This document shows positions 26,908 to 34,959 of a stretch of 64,000 nucleotides of DNA, piece by piece. Source of the DNA: a bacterium UBP2_UBA5202. GTDB lineage: Bacteria > Edwardsbacteria > AC1 > EtOH8. Both the position numbers and the translations under genes were made by a program. Numbering within the stretch: position 1 is the stretch's first letter; each line of letters opens with the position of its first letter. Location of the stretch: contig DHVS01000016.1 of assembly GCA_002412795.1 (NCBI GenBank), forward strand, positions 166,034 through 230,033, given 5' to 3'. The notes beneath the pieces were generated by a model. The model made no database searches. It had not been told where the DNA came from and saw only the letters and a list, made by a program, of their open reading frames with translations.

Positions 26908-27303
26908 TCAAACCAAAGGCATGTTTTTAAAAATAAAATCCCTGACCAACTCGGCGATCCGGTAGGCCTCCAAAGCTTCTTCCTCCGACGGCTCAAAGGC
27001 GCTGTCCGGGGACCGCACCGCCACCGAGTAGCCCTCCAACTTTTCCAGCTGGCTGTAAAAATCATCCTGGATTTTTTGCTTTTCGCCGATCAAGTCCAGC
27101 AGATAGCCAATGCTATGGGTTTTGGCAAAATCCAAATCCAAAAAAACCAGATAGGCTTTAAGGTATTTTTCGGCCGCCTGCTGGCAATGAAAGCAAATGG
27201 AGTCATTGTACCCGCTTTTGGCGTCCAATGCCAGTTTGGCCATGCCCAGATCATGTTTGGCTTTGTAAAGCCATCCTTTGATCAGTTCTTCCTTTTCACC
27301 CAT
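26908..27303 (-). CDS. HEPN-domain protein
   Basis: This 131-residue all-helical protein fits the HEPN family (PF05168): GWLYKAKHDLGMAKLALDAK, DSICFHCQQAAEKYLKAYLV, KTHSIGYLLDLI, YSVAVRSPDSAF. The Rx4-6H motif needed by RNase HEPN toxins such as HepT or SO_3166 is not present. The protein therefore resembles the sugar/nucleotide-binding HEPN class that pairs with minimal nucleotidyltransferases. Its start overlaps the MNT gene by 8 nt, so translation is coupled. AGGGTGG precedes the ATG. Calling it a toxin would be premature. Confidence 0.85.
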   Translation of the reverse strand: MGEKEELIKGWLYKAKHDLGMAKLALDAKSGYNDSICFHCQQAAEKYLKAYLVFLDLDFAKTHSIGYLLDLIGEKQKIQDDFYSQLEKLEGYSVAVRSPDSAFEPSEEEALEAYRIAELVRDFIFKNMPLV

Positions 27304-27607
27304 AAACCACCCTGCCTCTTTTTAATATTTCATTGGCAAAAGTGGTTTTGACCCCCCGCCATTTTTCCAGCTCGCCTTTGGTGCAGACCACCAGGTCAAT
27401 GGGTATTTTTAGGCCTCTTAAATATTTCTTGATCTGGGGGCTCCGCTGATGGCTGGGCAGGTTCATATCCTTGACCACCAAGATATCCAGATCGCTGTCC
27501 GGGGAAGGCGAACCTGCGGCGTAAGACCCGAAAAGGATCACCTGGTCGGGGTGAACATTTTTTACTATGATGTCCACTACGTTGTTTATTTGTTCCTGGG
27601 AAATCAT
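27296..27607 (-). CDS. Minimal nucleotidyltransferase (MNT) domain protein
   Basis: This 103-residue protein carries the nucleotidyltransferase motif GSYAAGSPSPDSDLDILV (GSx3Gx5-SDxD) at about residues 27-44 and a third acidic position in IPIDLVVC. In MNT/HEPN pairs the MNT can AMPylate the HEPN partner, as in MntA-HepT. The overlap with the HEPN gene (27296-27303) supports a two-gene unit. The active-site residues appear intact. Upstream lies a TPR gene, apparently unrelated. The start codon ATG at 27607 has only a weak preceding GAGC. Confidence 0.87.
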   Translation of the reverse strand: MISQEQINNVVDIIVKNVHPDQVILFGSYAAGSPSPDSDLDILVVKDMNLPSHQRSPQIKKYLRGLKIPIDLVVCTKGELEKWRGVKTTFANEILKRGRVVYG

Positions 27608-27641
27608 GTAGCTCAGTTAAAAGGTTTAAGGTTGAAAAACA

Positions 27642-28736
27642 TCACCCGCTGTTTTTTATCCGATCCAGCAGTTGCCGGTACCTTTTGTGATGGGCTTCGG
27701 ACGAACTTTCATCTATCATCCGTGATAGGAGCTCCGCTGCCTGGCCGGCCCCGGCCCGGTCCCCGTAATCCAGCAGATACTGGGCTTTAAAAAGCCCGGC
27801 CTCTATCTGCCCGAAGGCGTCCTCCGCCTGACGGAAGGAAGCAATAGATTGGTCCAGCAATCCCAGCGTCCGGTCCCGGTCCCGGCGGCGGTGGGACAGA
27901 TGCCCCAGGCGCAGGTAGCACAGGGCCAGGCCCAGAACATCGCCGATCTCCTGCCGGATCTCCAACGCCCTCAAGTAGAATTTTTCACCCTGCCCAAAGT
28001 CTTTGAACTCTTCGGCCAGGAAACCCAGGTTGACCAGGGTGTACCCGGTGCCGATCTTGTCTCCGATCCTGGACTGGAGTTCCAGCGCCCGGTTGAAAAA
28101 ATCACCGGCCTGTTGGTGATCCTTTGCGCGGCAGAGCACCAGCCCTATGTTGCTAAGGCTTTCGGCCTGCCCCGCCAGGTCGCCGTCCTGTTCCCTGATC
28201 GCCATCGACCGGCGGTAATATCCCATGGCCGTACCGCTGTCCCCCAGCCGGCCGTGGCAGAATCCCAGGTCGTTGAATGTTTCGGCCTCCAGGTGCCGGT
28301 CTCCGGCGCTGCGGGCATGGCCGGCGGCCGACTGGTACCGGTCTATGGCCTGGCGGTATTGGCCTTCGTTTATCAGCAGCACTGCCCGGAAATAATCCGT
28401 CTGCGCCAGACCCCGGGTGTATCCCAGATCGTTGGAGATCCGGGCCAGCCTTTCCAGGGCCGGGGCCATCAGGTCCCAAAGGCTGAACTGGTTGGCCAGG
28501 CTGCAGGCATCAAAAAGATGTTCCAGTTCCAGCGCCGGGGGCAGGCCTGGCAGGGACGACATCTTGTCCAGCTCCTCCCGGGCCCCGGCCTGACAGCTGA
28601 GGGAAAAATGGGACTGAAACCGGCAGTGGTGCAGCCATCCCCTGACCAGGCTGGAATCGTTCCGGCCGGACAGCCACCCCGCCTTGGCCCGGATGAAGCC
28701 GGACAAGCCGGACCCCAGGGGATAATCTGTTCGCAT
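27642..28736 (-). CDS. TPR-repeat protein, cytoplasmic, unknown role
   Basis: The 364-residue protein is built of about seven TPR-like helix pairs from residue 85 on, including ALERLARISNDLGYTRGLAQ, YRQAIDRYQSAAGHARSAGD, ETFNDLGFCHGRLGDSGTAM, ESLSNIGLVLCRAKDHQQAG and YTLVNLGFLAEEFKDFGQGE. These resemble the kinesin-light-chain type. No signal peptide or catalytic domain is seen, and the N-terminal ~80 residues are not recognised. It resembles the second TPR gene at 54071-55489. The start is weak: no Shine-Dalgarno precedes the ATG at 28736. It lies between the MNT gene and an LVIVD gene. Confidence 0.75.
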   Translation of the reverse strand: MRTDYPLGSGLSGFIRAKAGWLSGRNDSSLVRGWLHHCRFQSHFSLSCQAGAREELDKMSSLPGLPPALELEHLFDACSLANQFSLWDLMAPALERLARISNDLGYTRGLAQTDYFRAVLLINEGQYRQAIDRYQSAAGHARSAGDRHLEAETFNDLGFCHGRLGDSGTAMGYYRRSMAIREQDGDLAGQAESLSNIGLVLCRAKDHQQAGDFFNRALELQSRIGDKIGTGYTLVNLGFLAEEFKDFGQGEKFYLRALEIRQEIGDVLGLALCYLRLGHLSHRRRDRDRTLGLLDQSIASFRQAEDAFGQIEAGLFKAQYLLDYGDRAGAGQAAELLSRMIDESSSEAHHKRYRQLLDRIKNSG

Positions 28737-28784
28737 TTACAGGTTGCTCAATGCCGTTATTGAAAGATCTAAACTTTGGATTTT

Positions 28785-30041
28785 TTATCGGACTAAAAGC
28801 AATTTCCCGGTTACCGCCTGGCCGTTGGACTCCAGCCTCACTAAATACACCCCGCTGGAAACCCTGCGGCCGTTATCATCCCGGCCGTTCCAGTTGATCT
28901 TATAGCTCCCGGCTGTTTTGTTTTCCCGGAACAATGTATTTACTTCCTGGCCCAACAGGTTATAGGCCTTTAAAGAAGCAGTGCCGCTTTGGGGAACAGA
29001 ATATTCAATGGTGTTTCCGTAAACCTGTAACCGTAAATTTTGAATTTTGAATTCTGCATTTTGAATTTCGGTATCAGTTACCCCCGCCGGTCCGTAGCCC
29101 TGGTATATCCGCAGGCCTGAATCGCCATCCGCCACATAAACGTAGCTGTCGGACACGGCCACGCCATAGGCATACCCCGGCGTGTTGTAGAACCCTGCTT
29201 CGACGGGCAAGACTGGATTTGATATGTCTATTATCCGCAGCCCGGCTTCAAAATCAGCTACATAGGCGAACCTGCCGGACACCGCCACGCCATAGGCATA
29301 CCCCGGCGTGTCGTAGAATCCTGCTTCGACGGGCAAGACTGGATTGCTGATGTTGATTATCCGCAGCCCGGCTTCATCATACGCCACATAGGCATAGCTG
29401 TCGGACACGGCCACGCCATAGGCATACCCCGGCGTGTTGTAGAACCCTGCTTCGACGGGCAAGGCTGGATTTGATATGTCTATTATCCGCAGCCCGGCAT
29501 TAAAATCAGCTACATAGGCATAAGTACCGGATACTGCAACTTTCAAAGCCTGGCCTGGCGTGTCATAAAAGCCTGTTTCGATCAAATTTGCCGAGTCTGA
29601 AATGTCAATGACCCGCAGCCCGGCTCCATAATCCGCTATATAGGCATAGCCGCCCGATACCGCCACGCCAATGGCATACCCCGGCGTGTCATAGAATCTA
29701 ACCTCGGCGGGGGCGGCAGGGTTGCTGATGTTGATTATCCGCAGCCCGGAAACTTCATCCGCCACATAGGCGTAGCTACCGGACACTGCCACGCCCCGGG
29801 CATACCCCGGCGTGTCGTAGTAGCCTGTCTCGGCAGGCGCCGCCGGGTTGCTGATGTTGATTATCCGCAGCCCGGAACCTCCATCGGCCACATAGGCGTA
29901 ACTGCCGGACACCGCCACGCCCCTGGTCCACCCCGGAGTGTCGCAGAACCCAATGGACCGCACGTTGGAGCTGTCCTGGGCCAGCGCCGGGCCCAGCAGG
30001 CCCAGCAAGGCGATTGTTAGAACCAACAATTTTTTGGACAT
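28785..30041 (-). CDS. LVIVD beta-propeller secreted protein with C-terminal sorting domain
   Basis: The 418-residue protein has a signal peptide (MSKKLLVLTIALLGLLGPALA). It contains seven ~42-residue repeats of the LVIVD type (consensus GFYDTPGYAYGVAVSGSYAY then ADGGSGLRIINISNP), which should form a propeller. The last ~85 residues (YSVPQSGTASLKAYNLLGQE, SGVYLVRLE, GKLLLVR) are a Por/FlgD-like sorting domain. GGGAGGGGAATACC precedes the ATG. The repeat units are about 126 nt long and nearly identical at DNA level in places, so copy number may vary by recombination. It is a paralogue of the gene at 30380-32263. Confidence 0.88.
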   Translation of the reverse strand: MSKKLLVLTIALLGLLGPALAQDSSNVRSIGFCDTPGWTRGVAVSGSYAYVADGGSGLRIINISNPAAPAETGYYDTPGYARGVAVSGSYAYVADEVSGLRIINISNPAAPAEVRFYDTPGYAIGVAVSGGYAYIADYGAGLRVIDISDSANLIETGFYDTPGQALKVAVSGTYAYVADFNAGLRIIDISNPALPVEAGFYNTPGYAYGVAVSDSYAYVAYDEAGLRIINISNPVLPVEAGFYDTPGYAYGVAVSGRFAYVADFEAGLRIIDISNPVLPVEAGFYNTPGYAYGVAVSDSYVYVADGDSGLRIYQGYGPAGVTDTEIQNAEFKIQNLRLQVYGNTIEYSVPQSGTASLKAYNLLGQEVNTLFRENKTAGSYKINWNGRDDNGRRVSSGVYLVRLESNGQAVTGKLLLVR

Positions 30042-30379
30042 GGTATTCCCCTCCCTGTTGTTTGGTTAAATGGTTTACATGCCCTGCCCACGCGCGCTAT
30101 AAGCTTATTTATGTCCGCCTCAGGCGGATAAAGGGCTACCGCAGTCTGTCAGAGGTTTACCAAGACCAAATATAAGTCTACCTGGGCCTGGTATAAGTCT
30201 ACCATGGCCTGTCAGAGGTTTACCGGAGCGTGGTAAAGGTCTACCGGAGCATTTCAGAGGTCTACCAGAGCTTTTTAAACTGTTTGAAACTCCTTCGTTA
30301 GCAAGACAAGCCATCATCCCTTCGACACGACTCAGGGTAGGTCTCGGGACAGGCTCTTTCAAACGGTTCGAACTGTTGC
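30042..30379. other. Intergenic region carrying tandem repeats and palindromes
   Basis: This gap separates the two LVIVD genes. It holds a CCGCCTCAGGCGG palindrome (30115-30127), the 21-bp tandem array (30132-30278), copies of the TTTGAAC motif (30277-30293 and 30355-30378), and a CCCTTCGACA... palindromic fragment (30318-30353). An 80-codon minus frame (30120-30362) crosses the array but has no ribosome binding site. Confidence 0.6.
30132..30278. repeat. Seven-unit 21-bp degenerate tandem repeat
   Basis: Unit starts are at 30132, 30153, 30174, 30195, 30216, 30237 and 30258, exactly 21 nt apart. The consensus is A(G/A)GT(C/T)TACC followed by a variable 12 nt. Because 21 is a multiple of three, the minus strand keeps one open frame with seven-residue repeats (GRPLxxS/GKPLxxH type). 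No Shine-Dalgarno or protein-like context supports translation. Confidence 0.8.
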
Positions 30380-32263
30380 TTACCGTACCACCAGCAATTT
30401 CCCGGTTACCGCCTGGCCGTTGGCCTCAAGCCTCACTAAGTACACCCCGCTGGAAACCCTGCGGCCGCTGCCGTCCCGGCCGTTCCAGTTGATCTTATGG
30501 CTCCCAGCAGTTCTGTTTTCCCGGAACAATGTATTTACTTCCTGGCCCAACAGGTTGTAGACCTTTAAAGAAGCACTGCCGCGCTGCGGGAGAGAATATT
30601 CTATTGTATTTCCGGAAACCTTTACTCGTAGATTTTGAATTTTGCCTTCTGCATTTTGAATTCCAGTATCAGTTATTCCAGCCGGGCCATAGCCTTCATA
30701 TATCCGCAGGCCGGCGTTACCATCTGCCACATAGACATAGCTACCGGACACAGCTACACCATATGAATAGCCTGGGGTATCGTAGAAACCTTCCTCGGTC
30801 GGACTGGCCGGATTGCTGATGTTAATGATCCGCAAACCGGAAGTAAAATCTGCCACATAGGCGTAACTGCCGGACACCGCTACACTATATGCATTGCCTG
30901 GTGTATCATAGTAACCCACCTCGGTCGGACTGGCTGGATTGCTGATATTGATGATCCGCAGACCGGCAGCATCATCTGCCACATAGGCGTAATGGTCCAG
31001 TACGGCTACTGCACGGGCTTGGCCCGGTGTATCGTAGTAACCTACCCCGGCCGGGCTGGCTGGATTGCTGATGTTGATGATCCGTAAACCGGAACTAAAA
31101 TCTGCCACATATGCGTAACTGCCGGTTACGGCTACTGCACTGGCATAGCCTGGTGTATTGTAGCAACTTACCTCGGTCGAGCTGGCCGGATTGCTGATGT
31201 TGATGATCCGTAAATCACCATCCGCCACATAGGCGTAACTGCCAGATACGGCCACCCCCTTAGCAAAATTTGTTGTATCATAGCAACCTACCTCAGTCGG
31301 GCTGGCCGAATTGCTGATGTTTATGATCCGCAAACCGTAAGTTAAATCCGCCACATACGCATAACTGTCGTATACGGCCACACCCACAGCAAAACCTGGT
31401 GTATCATAGCAACCCACCTCAGTCGGGCTGGCCGAATTGCTGATATTGATGATCCGCAAACCATTGTAATTATCCGCCACATAGGCGTAACTGCCGGATA
31501 CGACGGCTACACCCATAGCAAAATCTGGCGTAACGTAGTAACCTTCCTCGGTCGGGCTGGCCGGATTGCTGATATTGATGATCCGCAGGCCATAATACTC
31601 ATCCGCCACATAGACGTAACTGCCGGATACGGCTACTGCACAGGCATGGCCCGGTGTATCGTAGTAACCTACCGTGGTCGGACTGGCCGGATTGCTAATG
31701 TTGATGATCCGCAGACCGGAAGAATCATCCGCCACATAGGCGTAACTGCCGGTTACGGCTACTGCACGGGCTTGGCCTGGAGTATCGATGTAACCTACCC
31801 CGGCCGGGCTGGCTGGATTGCTGATGTTGATGATCCTCAGACCGGAAGAATAATCCGCTACATAGGCGTAACTACCGGACACCGCTACGCCATATGCAGA
31901 GCCTGGTGTATCGTAGTAACCTTCCTCGGCCGGGCTGGCTGGATTGCTGACGTTGATGATCCTCAGACCGGAAGAATCATCCGCCACATAGGCATAGTTG
32001 CTGGACACCGCTATGCTACGCACTATACCGGGGGTGGCTATCTCGCCCACCTTCACCGGGGAGGATGGATTGTTGACATTGATGATCATTACCCCGCCGC
32101 CCGAGCCAATGACTGTGTAATTGTGACCGTCAATGTTGGCATAAGCAACAGTATAACATCTGCCGTAAGGCCATAGACCCACGGTGCGTACATTCGAACT
32201 ATCCTGGGCAAACGCTTGGCCAGCAAAACATAGTGCAACCGCAAGAAGAATTTTTACCTTCAT
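30380..32263 (-). CDS. LVIVD beta-propeller secreted protein with C-terminal sorting domain, long paralogue
   Basis: The 627-residue protein begins MKVKILLAVALCFAGQAFAQ (signal peptide). It carries about 11-12 LVIVD repeats of ~42 residues (YYDTPGNAYSVAVSGSYAYV, ADFTSGLRIINISNPASPTE) and ends in the same sorting domain as the preceding paralogue (ASLKVYNLLGQE, SGVYLVRLE, GKLLVVR). GGAGGTGTGACC precedes the ATG at 32263. An in-frame open stretch upstream to 32677 is not part of the gene: it runs antiparallel to the 3' end of gcvPB in the wrong frame and has no signal-peptide logic. The gene is bordered on both sides by short TTTGAAC arrays. Confidence 0.88.
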   Translation of the reverse strand: MKVKILLAVALCFAGQAFAQDSSNVRTVGLWPYGRCYTVAYANIDGHNYTVIGSGGGVMIINVNNPSSPVKVGEIATPGIVRSIAVSSNYAYVADDSSGLRIINVSNPASPAEEGYYDTPGSAYGVAVSGSYAYVADYSSGLRIINISNPASPAGVGYIDTPGQARAVAVTGSYAYVADDSSGLRIINISNPASPTTVGYYDTPGHACAVAVSGSYVYVADEYYGLRIINISNPASPTEEGYYVTPDFAMGVAVVSGSYAYVADNYNGLRIINISNSASPTEVGCYDTPGFAVGVAVYDSYAYVADLTYGLRIINISNSASPTEVGCYDTTNFAKGVAVSGSYAYVADGDLRIINISNPASSTEVSCYNTPGYASAVAVTGSYAYVADFSSGLRIINISNPASPAGVGYYDTPGQARAVAVLDHYAYVADDAAGLRIINISNPASPTEVGYYDTPGNAYSVAVSGSYAYVADFTSGLRIINISNPASPTEEGFYDTPGYSYGVAVSGSYVYVADGNAGLRIYEGYGPAGITDTGIQNAEGKIQNLRVKVSGNTIEYSLPQRGSASLKVYNLLGQEVNTLFRENRTAGSHKINWNGRDGSGRRVSSGVYLVRLEANGQAVTGKLLVVR

Positions 32264-32290
32264 GGTCACACCTCCACTATTTACAGTTGG

Positions 32291-32354
32291 AAACAGTTTG
32301 AATTGGTTCGAACAAGTTTGAACTGTTTCAAACAATTTCAAACGATTCAAACGT
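32291..32354. repeat. Ten-bp periodic TTTGAAC/GTTCAAA array
   Basis: Six motifs at about 10-bp spacing alternate orientation: AGTTTGAATT, GGTTCGAACA, AGTTTGAACT, GTTTCAAACA, ATTTCAAACG, ATTCAAACG. The same motif recurs at 30277-30293 and 30355-30378, on the other side of the long LVIVD gene. It could be a protein-binding array or a remnant border. Confidence 0.6.
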
Positions 32355-32355
32355 T

Positions 32356-33831
32356 TTACAGGCACTCCCCGCGATAGCACAGCTTCTGGTCCTTGGCCGC
32401 CTTGGCATCGTCCAGCCGCCCGATGGGCGTGTTGTTGGGCGCGCTCCTGACGATCTCCGGGGTCTTCTCTATCTCTTCGGCGATCTTCTTCATGGCCGTG
32501 ATGAACTCGTCCAGGGTCTCCTGGCTCTCGGTCTCGGTGGGCTCGATCATGATGGCCTCGGGCACGATCAGCGGGAAGTAGACGGTGGGCGCGTGGTAGC
32601 CGTAATCCAGCAGGCGCTTGGCGATGTCCAAAGTTTTGATCCCCTTGTCCCGGAACCTGAGGCCGGAGAACACGCACTCATGCTTGCAGTGGGCCTTGAA
32701 CGGCAGGTCGTATATTCCTTCCAGCGACCGCATGATGTAATTGGCGTTGATGATGGCGTTCTCCGAGACCCGGCGCAGGCCCTTGGCCCCCAGCATCCGG
32801 ATGTAGGTGTAGGCCTTGACCATCACCCCGAAGTTGCCGAAGAAGCTGTGGACCTTGCCGATGCTGTCCGGACGGTCGTAATCCAAATAATACTCTACTA
32901 CTTTACTGCTGGCACTACTTTGCCTGGCCCCTATGACGGGCACCGGGAGAAAAGCTTCCAGAGCCTTGGTGCAGGCCACTCCGCCGCCTCCCGGCCCGCC
33001 GCCGCCGTGGGGGGTGGCAAAAGTTTTGTGGAGGTTGAAGTGCATGGCGTCGATCCCGAAATCCCCGGGCCGGACGATGCCCATCATGGCGTTGAGGTTG
33101 GCCCCGTCCATGAACACCAGCCCGCCGATGTCGTGCACCATCTTGGTGATCTGGACGATGTTCTTCTCGAACAGGCCCACGGTGTTGGGGTTGGTCAGCA
33201 TCAGGCCGGCCACTTCGTCGTCCAAGTGGGCTTTCAGATCCTCGGGATCAACCAGGCCGTCGGCGTTGGATTTCACGGTCACCGCCTGATACCCGGAAAG
33301 GGTGGTGGTGGCCGGGTTGGTGCCGTGGGCCGAATCGGGGACCAGTATCTTGCTGCGGACCCGGCCCTGCTTAAGATGGTAGGCCCGGATCATCATGATG
33401 GCGGTGTATTCGCCGTGGGCCCCGGCCACCGGCTGCAGGGTGACGGCGTCCAGGCCTGAGATCTGGCAGAGCGAGTCGCCCAGTTCCTTCATCAACCGCA
33501 GGCCGCCTTGCAGGTCGGCCGGGTCCTGGAGCGGGTGGGTCCCGGTGAAGCCCGGCAGGCGTGACAGGTCCTCGTTGACCTTGGGATTGTATTTCATGGT
33601 GCAGGAACCCAGGGGATAAAATCCCTTGTCCACGTGATGGTTCAAAGTGGACAGCCGGACGAAGTGCCGGAAGGCGTCGATCTCCGCCGCCTGGGGCAGT
33701 CCGGGCTCCCGGGCCCGCAAAAGATTTTTTGGAATAAGCGAATCTGTGGGTTTCTCCGGCACATCGCACTGGGGCAGGGCATGGCCCTGCCGGCCGGCGG
33801 AAGACAGTTCAAAGATGGTTTTTTCTAACAT
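32356..33831 (-). CDS. gcvPB: Glycine dehydrogenase (decarboxylating) subunit 2
   Basis: The 491-residue protein is the C-terminal-half subunit of the two-subunit P-protein. Visible signatures are the FYPLGSCTMKYNPKVNE block, DSAHGTNPATTTLSG, and the PLP lysine in HFNLHKTFATPHGGGGPG at about residue 269. With GcvPA it decarboxylates glycine and passes the aminomethyl group to lipoylated GcvH. GcvPA, GcvT and GcvH are not in the window; gcvPA usually sits immediately upstream, so this copy is isolated. The ATG at 33831 matches the family start; the open frame continues upstream to 34035 through a repeat and is not coding. The Shine-Dalgarno is weak. Confidence 0.96.
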   Translation of the reverse strand: MLEKTIFELSSAGRQGHALPQCDVPEKPTDSLIPKNLLRAREPGLPQAAEIDAFRHFVRLSTLNHHVDKGFYPLGSCTMKYNPKVNEDLSRLPGFTGTHPLQDPADLQGGLRLMKELGDSLCQISGLDAVTLQPVAGAHGEYTAIMMIRAYHLKQGRVRSKILVPDSAHGTNPATTTLSGYQAVTVKSNADGLVDPEDLKAHLDDEVAGLMLTNPNTVGLFEKNIVQITKMVHDIGGLVFMDGANLNAMMGIVRPGDFGIDAMHFNLHKTFATPHGGGGPGGGGVACTKALEAFLPVPVIGARQSSASSKVVEYYLDYDRPDSIGKVHSFFGNFGVMVKAYTYIRMLGAKGLRRVSENAIINANYIMRSLEGIYDLPFKAHCKHECVFSGLRFRDKGIKTLDIAKRLLDYGYHAPTVYFPLIVPEAIMIEPTETESQETLDEFITAMKKIAEEIEKTPEIVRSAPNNTPIGRLDDAKAAKDQKLCYRGECL

Positions 33832-34287
33832 TGGCCGCCATATATATGTTATAGCTATTAGTGACTTTTTAACCACAAAAGCATGCGCTGAGCCGCCGGG
33901 CCGGAGCAAATGCCGAAGCCTGTGCCGAAGTGGAACAGAAGACACAACATAAATCCGTTTGACGTCATTACGTAGTAACGTTTTTACGCTTACGTGGTTT
34001 CTGTGCTTTCTGTGGCCAACGCCGGTGAAAGACAATCCAAAACAACAGATTAGGATACCATTAAAGGGTCCCTAAAGTCAAGCAAAAAAAGCAAGTTGCG
34101 CCCCTCTCGCGGCAGGGTATGATCCTAAGTTTTTCCTTGTCAGCTGAAGATATTTTCACTCGTTTCTGCTCTGGCATAAATGAAGTGCCGTGCCCCAAGT
34201 TCATCATTTTGGTTTTTTCCAAGCCTCCGCTTCTAAAGACAACTGCTTGCATACTGCCAGCCTGCCCCACCCCTTGGTTGATTTTAC
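33832..34287. other. Intergenic region between divergent gcvPB and rpmH
   Basis: This stretch contains a family 2 palindrome (about 33947-34015, ending GCTTTCTGTGGCC) and a piece of the CTGAGC/GCCGAAG repeat family (about 33885-33925). No TTATCCACA-like DnaA box cluster was seen, so an origin here is not supported. A 69-codon minus frame at 34061-34270 lacks a ribosome binding site. Confidence 0.5.
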
Positions 34288-34320
34288 TTGACTTTTTGCC
34301 TTAATATGTTGTATTATAAT
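34288..34320 (+). promoter_or_regulatory. Sigma-70-like promoter of the rpmH cluster
   Basis: TTGACT (34288-34293) is followed after 18 nt by TATTAT (34312-34317), overlapping TATAAT (34315-34320). It lies about 65 nt upstream of the rpmH start and points the right way. It is the only convincing promoter found near this cluster. Confidence 0.7.
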
Positions 34321-34385
34321 ATGTTTATCTCTGAACAAATCAACTTTACCAAATAAAATCAAGCCCACGAGGAAGAAGAGGAGTA

Positions 34386-34541
34386 ATGAAGAGGACCTAT
34401 CAGCCCAGCCGGGTCAAACGTGCCCGCACCCACGGATTCCGCAAACGGATGTCCACCGCCGACGGCCGCAAAGTGCTGGCCCGCCGCAGAGCCAAAGGCC
34501 GCAAAAAGCTGACCGTGGCCGACGAGCGCCATCTGATCTGA
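34386..34541 (+). CDS. rpmH: 50S ribosomal protein L34
   Basis: The 51-residue basic protein begins MKRTYQPSRVKRARTHGFRK and contains the classic L34 blocks RMSTADGRKVLARRRAKGRK. It is slightly longer than the usual 44-46 residues, with the extra ending LTVADERHLI. GAGGAG directly precedes the ATG. L34 is part of the 50S subunit. It heads the conserved rpmH-rnpA-yidD-yidC-jag-mnmE cluster found in most bacteria. Confidence 0.98.
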   Translation: MKRTYQPSRVKRARTHGFRKRMSTADGRKVLARRRAKGRKKLTVADERHLI

Positions 34542-34578
34542 ACGGTCTGAGGGTTCGGACCTTAAGGCGGTAAGAAAA

Positions 34579-34959
34579 TTGGATAAGATCAGGCATACTT
34601 TTAAAAAAGAGGAACGGCTGAAATCCGAGGGCGATATCTCCGGGCTTTTCCAGCACGGCTTGCGGATCCGCCATCAGGGATTAAATCTTATTTACCGGTC
34701 CAATCCCCAAAGAACGGGATGCCGGGCCGGTTTTGCCACCAAGCGCCAGAAGGGATTCGGATCGGTGGAGCGCAATCTTAACAAGCGCCGGATGCGCGAA
34801 GCTTACCGCCGGACCAAGCACCTGATAAAACCAGGCTTCGATCTTTTTATAGTGGCCCAGCGTCCCTTGAGTTATGCCCAGATACAATCGGGCCTGCCCC
34901 AGCTTTTGGAAAAAGCCGGGCTTTTAAGGGTACCGGCCGGCCCGGACCAGCCATGCTGA
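34579..34959 (+). CDS. rnpA: Ribonuclease P protein component
   Basis: The 126-residue basic protein has the RnpA core: FKKEERLKSEGDISGLFQHG, GFATKRQKGFGSVERNLNKR, RMREAYR. The NLNKRRMRE segment is the conserved RNR motif region that contacts RNase P RNA. It starts with TTG at 34579, preceded by AAGGCGGT at 8 nt. It processes tRNA 5' ends together with the rnpB RNA, which is also in this window (60447-60859). It overlaps yidD by 7 nt. Confidence 0.95.
   Translation: MDKIRHTFKKEERLKSEGDISGLFQHGLRIRHQGLNLIYRSNPQRTGCRAGFATKRQKGFGSVERNLNKRRMREAYRRTKHLIKPGFDLFIVAQRPLSYAQIQSGLPQLLEKAGLLRVPAGPDQPC

Noticed and set aside
30132..30278. CRISPR array
   Set aside because: The units are contiguous 21-mers with no unique spacers, and no cas gene is nearby.
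28785..32263. CRISPR-like or satellite DNA
   Set aside because: The 126-bp periodicity is explained by in-frame LVIVD protein repeats.
32264..32677. N-terminal extension of the long LVIVD gene
   Set aside because: The in-frame sequence runs over the 3' end of gcvPB and lacks protein character; the signal peptide and Shine-Dalgarno fix the start at 32263.
34061..34270. 69-codon minus-strand frame between gcvPB and rpmH
   Set aside because: No Shine-Dalgarno and no conserved motif; it lies in a promoter/repeat region.
33832..34385. Chromosomal origin next to rpmH
   Set aside because: No cluster of DnaA boxes and no dnaA gene.
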